A stretch of DNA of 64,000 nt from Candidatus Nitrosymbiomonas proteolyticus (GTDB taxonomy: Bacteria; Armatimonadota; Fimbriimonadia; Fimbriimonadales; Fimbriimonadaceae), in the NCBI GenBank assembly GCA_017347465.1, contig AP021858.1:2312472-2376471 (forward strand), written 5' to 3'. Shown piece by piece: positions 58,208 through 64,000 of the stretch (position 1 is the stretch's first letter; each line of letters begins with the position of its first letter). The notes beneath the pieces are model-generated. The model searched no databases and was not told the DNA's origin. It was given only the letters and a program-made list of their open reading frames with translations. Made by a program: the position numbers and the translations under genes.

Positions 58208-58378
58208 GAGTTCTTTCCCAACTTCACTTTTTCAGGTTCCTTTGAAGCTATTGAGGCTCGGATTCCGTCCCTTCAAGTATCCGCGACTGCGCTTCTCAGG
58301 TATTTTTGCCAGAATAGTAAGGTCGCGCGCGTCTGAGCTTGGATGCTTGGGCGCGACAAAGGAACCGAGGTGAACGAT

Positions 58379-59593
58379 ATGCGTTGTTATTCGGCCAAAT
58401 GGATTGGGGTCTTGGCCTCTTTGGGAGTCGCTTGCCCCTTCGTCGAAGGAGCTTCCATGGCGGACGTGGTGTCCGCAGTGGGTTCGGCGAGGGCTGCGGT
58501 CGAGAAGGAAGCGAGCGCGGAGCCTCCTACGCGCCTCTCCGTCAATTCCAAGCAAGACGAAGACCCGATGTTCAAGAATTGGGAGTCCAGCGGCACGCTC
58601 GACTTCTATTATCAATACAACGACAATGAGTCCTACCGAGGGCACAGCGTCAACGGCCGCCTGTTCGACTCGCGGAACCAAGAACTCCAGCACATGGCGT
58701 TCCTTCTGCACCTGAACATGGTCCCGACGCCGAAGAACCCGTTTGGGTTGAACTTCACGATATGGAGCGGCGACGCCGCAGACAAGCATTTCGGGTTCGA
58801 TTCGTCGAACGGAAAGCTGGCCAAGCATTTGCTCGAAGCGTTCATCACCTTCCCCACGGGCGGAGGCACGATCGACCTTGGCAAGTTCAAAGGGTTCTTG
58901 GGATATGAGGACACCGAGAATTTTAACAACGACAATTACAGCCGCGGCCTCCTCTTCACGATGGCCCAGCCAAGACACATGACCGGAATCCGCGGAACGA
59001 TTCCGCTCAACGACAGAATCGAGCTTACAGCGTTCGTGGTCAACGGTTGGAACGAAACCGACGACCCCAATGGAAGCAAGACTTTTGGCGGCGTCCTCAA
59101 CGTCGATTGGAGCGAGCGGACGAAAGCCAAGCTGGCTTTGATCACTGGGCGTGAAGGCGGAACCTCTACGAACAACTCCGGGAGCTACAGCGGGCTTGGA
59201 TTCGGGTCTGCCGGAAGCACACAGGTCGATTCTGCGATCTTCAACCTGCGCCATCAGGTCGACGACCGCACATCGCTTGGGTTCGAGGCACAGGGCCTAA
59301 GGGCGAAAACCCCGAACAAGGCCGACGCTTTTGGCGGGGGCGTGTACCTGAAGCATCAGTTCAACGATCAGGTCACATTGGCCTTTCGAGGAGAAACCGT
59401 CGAAGTCGAGGTACCCGGTGACAAGGTTACGATCGATTCGCTGACCGGCACGATCGACTACCTATGGGGCGCCAAAAACGTCGTTCGGTTCGAAGCTCGG
59501 CACGATAGCTCGAACAAGGCGATGTTCTTGAGCAAGGGCCCGAAGGAGAAGACCCAAACGACGTTTACCGTTGCCTTCGGGTTCCGGTTCTGA
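58379..59593 (+). CDS. Outer membrane beta-barrel protein (porin-2, OmpL-like)
   Basis: The 404-residue protein has an N-terminal signal peptide (about 1-26). A short helical linker (VVSAVGSARAAVEKEASAEPP) is followed by a beta barrel with alternating strands (TLDFYYQYNDNESYRG, MAFLLHLNMVP, FGLNFTIWSG, TGIRGTIPLNDRIELTAFVVNGW) and a terminal TFTVAFGFRF with the aromatic C-terminus recognised by the BAM complex. It belongs to the BBP2/OmpL-like porin family. The ATG at 58379 follows GAGG with eight-base spacing. A strong terminator follows. Confidence 0.85.
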   Translation: MRCYSAKWIGVLASLGVACPFVEGASMADVVSAVGSARAAVEKEASAEPPTRLSVNSKQDEDPMFKNWESSGTLDFYYQYNDNESYRGHSVNGRLFDSRNQELQHMAFLLHLNMVPTPKNPFGLNFTIWSGDAADKHFGFDSSNGKLAKHLLEAFITFPTGGGTIDLGKFKGFLGYEDTENFNNDNYSRGLLFTMAQPRHMTGIRGTIPLNDRIELTAFVVNGWNETDDPNGSKTFGGVLNVDWSERTKAKLALITGREGGTSTNNSGSYSGLGFGSAGSTQVDSAIFNLRHQVDDRTSLGFEAQGLRAKTPNKADAFGGGVYLKHQFNDQVTLAFRGETVEVEVPGDKVTIDSLTGTIDYLWGAKNVVRFEARHDSSNKAMFLSKGPKEKTQTTFTVAFGFRF

Positions 59594-59613
59594 CGATCCG
59601 CAGGGTCCATTTC

Positions 59614-59668
59614 GGCCTGGGAACTGGCGTTGAGGGAAGGTTCTTTTTCGCCAAGGTCCCAGGCCTTT
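59614..59668 (+). terminator. Intrinsic terminator of the porin gene
   Basis: GGCCTGGGA (59614-59622) pairs with TCCCAGGCC (59657-59665), extended inward by GGCG/CGCC after a small bulge. TTTCT follows. It lies 20 bases after the porin stop. Confidence 0.75.
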
Positions 59669-59776
59669 CTACGGCCTTTTCGAATCGAATCGAAGCCTGC
59701 GTAATTACTCAGGCCTTCGTCCGTCTTCTTGAGAGGTGGCTGCTTACCATGGGGCTGTCATCCAAGGGAGAAAGCA

Positions 59777-61570
59777 ATGATCAAACGACTCGGGTTGCGC
59801 CTTGCAACCCTCATTCTGTTGGCGACTTCAGCGGTTGGGGCGCTGGGCGCGGAGTTCACCCTCGACGACCTCAAGAAGATGGTCCGCGAGATTGAGGCGA
59901 TCGCTCCGAAGAACGAGGCCTACCAATATCCGATCGACGTGGCGTTTGAGGAGGACGACGAAGTCAACGCCTACGCCAGCGCGATCTTCGAGGAAGGCAA
60001 GAAGCCGCAGGCCATTCTAAGGGTCCACACTGGGCTGGTCAAGTTCTGTGACGGAGACGCGCGGATCATCCGAGCCGTGGTCGCCCACGAAGTGGCGCAC
60101 CTCGCAAATGGACACGTCAAGCCCTCTGAACCCGCCGCGAGAGACCTCGCCAAGCTGTGGACGCGCGTTCAAGAAACGGAAGCCGACGTAAGCGGCGCCT
60201 CGTATTTGGAGAGGCTTGGCCATGCGAACAAGGACATGGTCGACATGCTCCTGAAACTCGAGACCTTGCGCGGCCGCCAAGGGAGTTGGCTCGGTAGATT
60301 GACCGGGACGCACCCCGACCCTAAGGCTCGCGCGGCGCGAATCTCTACCGAGCCTGCGGTATTGGAGTCGTTCGTTCAATTCGACGTCGCGCTGACTTAT
60401 ATGGAGGCTCGGATGTTTGGCATCGCGAGCCGCCTGTTCGATTCGGCGGCAACCCGATATCCGATGCTCAGCGCGGCCTACGTCAATTCGGCGCAGGCTT
60501 CGCTGATGAACTACTACGATAACCTGCCCGTACCCGTCAAAGAGAACTGGTTTCGACCGGACTTCGGCCCGCTCCTAACCGACATTCCGCTTTCGGAAGC
60601 CCGCGATCCTGAGATTCGCGACTCCGATCGAAGGCGATACGCTGAGGCTCTGCTGAAGCTCCAGGTGGCCGCCGAAAAGGCGTCCGGCAACCCCCGTGTT
60701 GCCGAGTTGATGGCTCTGGCGCAAGTGCTCGAACCCGATGGCAAGAAGGACGTGCTCCAAGCTGGAATCGCCGCATTGCGTAAGCTAACGGGCGCCGCGA
60801 CCGACACTTGGGACCTCCTTCGCCACGCGGTCAATCTAGGCCTCGGGCTCGATCGAATGGGCGACGTTCAAGGGGCGTACGACGCGATGATTGGCGCGCA
60901 GAAGAAATCGGAGTATTTCAACCCTGCAATCGCGGAGAACCTCGGTCGGATCAGCGTGAAGGGCGCGTCGAAAGAGACGGACGCTCTGACCGCCGAAGTG
61001 CTTGCCATGTGGCTCGCGGAGACGCCTTCATCGAACGTCAATTGGAGCGCAGTCAAGAAGAACTACGAGACCGTTTGCGGAAGGTTGGGCGTCGAACCCA
61101 AGAAGGTTGAGCCCAAGCCGTCCTACCTCTGCAAGCCTTTGACGGTAACCCTCGGCGACAAAACGTTGGGCCTGCTCGACCCAGTCCAAGAGATCGTAGA
61201 TAGGCTCGGCCCGGCGGACCTGCGCATCTCGTTCGATTCGCGGTATCCCGACCTTACGGAGATGAGGTGGCGAGGCGGCGACTTCTCGATCTTCACCGAG
61301 AGCGGACGAGTCATGCGCCTGACCACTTATGTTGCCGGGAGCTCCGTCTCCCTTCGTCCAGTCAACACGACCGACTCGCGGGAATTCCTGCTGACGGTTG
61401 GAATGAGCGAGGACGACTTCGCCAAGGTGCTCAACCTGAAGGGCGCCAAGGAGAAGGAACTCGCCAAGGGGGGCAAGCTCGAGACCTGGATGTACTTCAG
61501 CGGCCTCAACCTCGGCGTCATGTTCGAGGACGGAAAGCTGAAAGGGATCACGATCACGCCCGCTTACTAA
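59777..61570 (+). CDS. M48-family metallopeptidase
   Basis: The 597-residue protein has a signal peptide (1-25) and a zinc peptidase domain (about 27-210). HEVAH (104-108) gives two histidine ligands and the catalytic Glu, and ETEADVSG (133-140) supplies the third ligand, an M48 pattern. A helical middle region (about 210-440) has TPR-like character. A C-terminal domain (about 450-597) is beta-rich (LRISFDSRYPDLTEMRW). Relatives such as BepA and LoiP act on outer-membrane proteins. The ATG at 59777 has GGGAG upstream. It is flanked by strong terminators. Confidence 0.85.
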   Translation: MIKRLGLRLATLILLATSAVGALGAEFTLDDLKKMVREIEAIAPKNEAYQYPIDVAFEEDDEVNAYASAIFEEGKKPQAILRVHTGLVKFCDGDARIIRAVVAHEVAHLANGHVKPSEPAARDLAKLWTRVQETEADVSGASYLERLGHANKDMVDMLLKLETLRGRQGSWLGRLTGTHPDPKARAARISTEPAVLESFVQFDVALTYMEARMFGIASRLFDSAATRYPMLSAAYVNSAQASLMNYYDNLPVPVKENWFRPDFGPLLTDIPLSEARDPEIRDSDRRRYAEALLKLQVAAEKASGNPRVAELMALAQVLEPDGKKDVLQAGIAALRKLTGAATDTWDLLRHAVNLGLGLDRMGDVQGAYDAMIGAQKKSEYFNPAIAENLGRISVKGASKETDALTAEVLAMWLAETPSSNVNWSAVKKNYETVCGRLGVEPKKVEPKPSYLCKPLTVTLGDKTLGLLDPVQEIVDRLGPADLRISFDSRYPDLTEMRWRGGDFSIFTESGRVMRLTTYVAGSSVSLRPVNTTDSREFLLTVGMSEDDFAKVLNLKGAKEKELAKGGKLETWMYFSGLNLGVMFEDGKLKGITITPAY

Positions 61571-61584
61571 GGGGGCAGCAGTCT

Positions 61585-61624
61585 AACGGACGCGGGGGGT
61601 CTTGGCCGCCCGCGTCCGTTTTTT
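61585..61624 (+). terminator. Intrinsic terminator after the M48 gene
   Basis: A perfect 12-bp stem, AACGGACGCGGG (61585-61596) with CCCGCGTCCGTT (61609-61620), is followed by a T run (61619-61624). The T run ends inside the stop codon region of the convergent TPR gene. Confidence 0.85.
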
Positions 61625-64000
61625 AGGGACCGTAAGCGCCGATATTGGGCCGGGCAATCCAGGTCTTGCGAACTTGCAGCTTGTCGAAAGCCATGAAAAC
61701 CACGCCCATACTCTCCAGGCGCCCGACCTTGCCGTACCTGTCCGGCGGAGGCACCTTGGCATAAATCTTATGCTCCGAGCCGTCCCAAGTTCCAACCGCA
61801 GCCAAGTTGCCGTATTCGTCCACGGTTCCGGTGAATTCGAGGGCCATGCCTTCCTCGATCCCCAAACGACCCTTTGCCGACCCATCGGCAGAAACCGTCC
61901 ATTCGACCGTCGTCACTCGTGGCTCCATTTGATCGCCCACACCGATCGCGGGGAGCGACTTTGTGCCGACGTAGATCGAGACGTCGGGCTTGAGCCCATA
62001 GTGGAACCTTGCGAAGAGCGGATTGCCCGGATGAGCTAGGCCAGCCTCATAGGCGAGGGTGTCGCATGCGTCGCTGTCGCCTGCGGCTTTGACCTCCTCG
62101 AACAGAACCCCGACCGCGAAGGCATGAATCGGAAGCCAGTTCGAATTGCGCTGGGTACGCGACTCCTCGAGCAACGGAAACGACTTGTCGAACTCTCCAA
62201 GCGCGTGCCATGCAATCCCTGCGAAGGCTCGCTGGGCAGGGTCCTTGAACTCGGGATCGAGCAGCTTCCGCGCTTCGTCCTTATCACCCACAATCGCCTC
62301 CAGCAACGCGCGCGTGGCCCGTGCGTGGTCCTTGAGCGGATACGAGGGTTCGACAAGCTTCTTGACGAGGTCGTAAGCCTCTTGGAACTTGCCGGCCGTC
62401 GCCCAGGTCATGGCGAGAAACCACTGAGAATCGACCCGATCGCTTGCGACGAACTTGTCCGAATGAGCGATTCGCTCTACTTCCTCTGAGTCTCCGACCC
62501 CGATGCAAATCATCATGTAGATCGACAGCAACCCGGACGACATCTTGCCTTGCCGTTCCAAGGGCGTCAGATGCTCGCGAGCTAAAAAGTACAGTTGAAG
62601 GTTGCGCTCGTTGCTGAGTCCGATCGTCACGAGGCGTTCCCATAGTTCGGCGTCCAACCCGAACTTGGGGACGTATTCGATCATAAGGTTGAAGAACGTC
62701 GTTTGGAGTTGAGCGTAGGCCATCCCATCGATCGCTCCCGCCTCAAACGTCTCCTGTAGCATCTCGTCGACGATAGTGAAGGCCATCGTGACGAAGTCCA
62801 CTTCGCTCTCGGCATACTTCTCGGTTGGCCGGATGAGGTCCATGCCCTTCTCCATGCCGTTCTTCACGGATTCGGCGATCATCTTGGCGAGCCAAGCCTT
62901 CCAGGAGTAAGGGTGCGCTTCCGATGCCGCCTTGACCTCGTCGGCGATTAGTGCGACTCTCATGCCCGCTATGCGAAGACCGGCGATGATTTCGTTCGGC
63001 GCGGGACTTTCCTTCATCGCCTCCCGCAAGAACCTGATCATCTCGTCGAAGCGGTCGTTGTCTTTGTGGAACCGCGCCTTCGCCAAGAGCCAAAACGCTC
63101 GGTGCTCGCCGACAGCGTCCGTTTCCGCAAACAGCTTTTCTAGGTCGTCGAACCTCTTCAAGGACCCAAGCACGATGTACTCGCCGATCTGAAACAGGTA
63201 GTCCTCGATGATGCCGGGCGGCAGTTGTCGGCCCTTTCGGTACCATTCGACGGCTTCGTCGTTCTGGCCCGCCAGGACGTGGGACTCCGCTTTTACGTAA
63301 GCGTATAAGCGCCCCTGAGGATCGGTCGATTCGAGAATCCTTGTGGCGAAAAGCTGCTGCGTGTCGCTTTCGGCGTTGTTCTTGACCAGCACCCAGATCA
63401 GCATCGCCGCGCCATCCGACGAGTCCGTCTCCCAAAGGGCGTCGATGGCCTTCAGCCTGTCTTCCACAAGGACGGTCTTTGAGCCATTGCTGCACACCGC
63501 GAGAGCGCGGATGTATTCGGATTCGCTTTCCTTGGCCAGTTTCTCGAGGATTCGCACGGACTCCGAGAGCCGGTCCGTGAGGTCGAGGGCGATCCCCAGC
63601 GTGTACCGCGAGTGATCGGTCATCTCGCCGATCTGGTCGAGCGTTTTGAGGGCCTCGACAGCGGTCAGGTACTCCTCGGCCTGAAAGAGCGCCTCGGCAT
63701 ATCTCGCCAGAGCCGCTTCGAATTGGGCTTGCTCGAGTTTCTGAGCTTCGTCGAGAAATGCCGCGAGACCCGATTCTCCCGATTGGGGCAGGTAGGCGGC
63801 GAGCAGCACGTCTTGGGTCTTCTCCGACCAAATCGCGGGCTCTTGTGCGTCTTCTCCGAAGTCCCTTTGGGTGAACTCAAAGACACTTTTGCGCACGTCC
63901 TCGGCGACTGCTGAAGCCCACAGGGCGCCCGAAACAGGGTTTCGAAGCTCGGTCTTTTCGAACGACTCAAGCAGGAAGTGGGCGAAGACCCCTTGGCGGA
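61623..64000 (-). CDS. Large TPR protein with caspase-like N-terminal part (partial)
   Basis: The 5' end is cut by the window edge; at least 791 residues are visible. The first residues (GVFAHFLLESFEKTEL) resemble the end of a caspase-like/metacaspase C14 domain (GxFT..LLE), then a short DVRKSVFEFTQRDFGEDAQE linker follows. About 640 residues of TPR-like helices come next (LAAFLDEAQKLEQAQFEAAL, EYLTAVEALKTLDQIGEMTD). A beta-rich C-terminal domain (VEWTVSADGSAKGRLGIEEG) ends the protein. An apparent internal GTG start at 63896 is not the true start, because the frame stays open to the edge. Confidence 0.7.
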   Translation of the reverse strand, partial: RQGVFAHFLLESFEKTELRNPVSGALWASAVAEDVRKSVFEFTQRDFGEDAQEPAIWSEKTQDVLLAAYLPQSGESGLAAFLDEAQKLEQAQFEAALARYAEALFQAEEYLTAVEALKTLDQIGEMTDHSRYTLGIALDLTDRLSESVRILEKLAKESESEYIRALAVCSNGSKTVLVEDRLKAIDALWETDSSDGAAMLIWVLVKNNAESDTQQLFATRILESTDPQGRLYAYVKAESHVLAGQNDEAVEWYRKGRQLPPGIIEDYLFQIGEYIVLGSLKRFDDLEKLFAETDAVGEHRAFWLLAKARFHKDNDRFDEMIRFLREAMKESPAPNEIIAGLRIAGMRVALIADEVKAASEAHPYSWKAWLAKMIAESVKNGMEKGMDLIRPTEKYAESEVDFVTMAFTIVDEMLQETFEAGAIDGMAYAQLQTTFFNLMIEYVPKFGLDAELWERLVTIGLSNERNLQLYFLAREHLTPLERQGKMSSGLLSIYMMICIGVGDSEEVERIAHSDKFVASDRVDSQWFLAMTWATAGKFQEAYDLVKKLVEPSYPLKDHARATRALLEAIVGDKDEARKLLDPEFKDPAQRAFAGIAWHALGEFDKSFPLLEESRTQRNSNWLPIHAFAVGVLFEEVKAAGDSDACDTLAYEAGLAHPGNPLFARFHYGLKPDVSIYVGTKSLPAIGVGDQMEPRVTTVEWTVSADGSAKGRLGIEEGMALEFTGTVDEYGNLAAVGTWDGSEHKIYAKVPPPDRYGKVGRLESMGVVFMAFDKLQVRKTWIARPNIGAYGP

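Noticed and set aside
58042-58227. Minus-strand frame GGTRTPNPQFRRLMLYPLSYARAG
   Set aside because: Antisense of the tRNA-Arg gene, not a protein.

Overview
The window is 64 kb of a GC-rich (roughly 60%), gene-dense bacterial chromosome. The protein set fits a Gram-negative-type (diderm) member of Armatimonadota, probably near Fimbriimonadia. Clues are PEP-CTERM secreted proteins, VanW-family proteins, a beta-barrel outer membrane protein, many GTG/TTG starts, several apparently leaderless transcripts, and housekeeping genes scattered in small operons. This placement comes from the overall character of the genes, not from a database comparison. There is no rRNA operon, no CRISPR array and no intact insertion sequence.

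Layout. 1-712 is non-coding with short palindromic repeats. 713-4791 holds small membrane/secreted proteins, a CoA-transferase and two PEP-CTERM proteins. 5028-7015 is an nrfHA pair (cytochrome c nitrite reductase). 7155-13524 has a FecR-domain protein, a YdeI-like protein, unknown exported proteins, a GNAT acetyltransferase and a lipoyl acyltransferase (E2). 13840-17804 is a defence-like islet on the minus strand: a truncated HsdR N-terminus, a KAP P-loop NTPase and a TIR-like protein. 18175-20320 carries aat, a methyltransferase and a DinB protein. 20441-24298 is the translation operon rpsB-tsf-pyrH-frr-uppS. 24392-29723 has a secreted protein, a TPR protein, tRNA-Arg(GCG), an S24-like protein, a repeat-rich gap, a MerC protein and a sigma factor / putative anti-sigma / dnaN operon. 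29844-37102 holds a DUF4397 lipoprotein, an McsA-like zinc protein with ilvE, a VanW protein, a polytopic membrane protein, a Gfo/Idh/MocA oxidoreductase and a half-size TauE. 37106-44033 is a three-gene operon: membrane protein, alpha-2-macroglobulin, VanW. 44141-48563 has ilvC, trmFO, leuB and an NYN nuclease. 48673-54139 has a kinase-like orphan, YjbQ, DinB, a second sigma/anti-sigma pair, an HD-GYP protein and selA. 54165-57656 has an exported protein, tatA, an unknown protein, PqqD and a compact ABC transporter. 57666-64000 has tRNA-Arg(UCG), a porin, an M48 protease and the C-terminal part of a large TPR protein that begins with the end of a caspase-like domain.

How the genes work together. 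Branched-chain amino acid synthesis is split over ilvE, ilvC and leuB. NrfH passes quinol electrons to NrfA for nitrite reduction to ammonium. Two sigma factors each overlap a downstream gene whose N-terminus looks like an anti-sigma factor without zinc ligands. The most promising undescribed system is the TIR-like/KAP NTPase pair beside the restriction-gene remnant. The PqqD-ABC transporter operon, the two tRNA-Arg genes with GCG and UCG anticodons and near-identical promoters, and the caspase-TPR protein at the right edge also merit attention.
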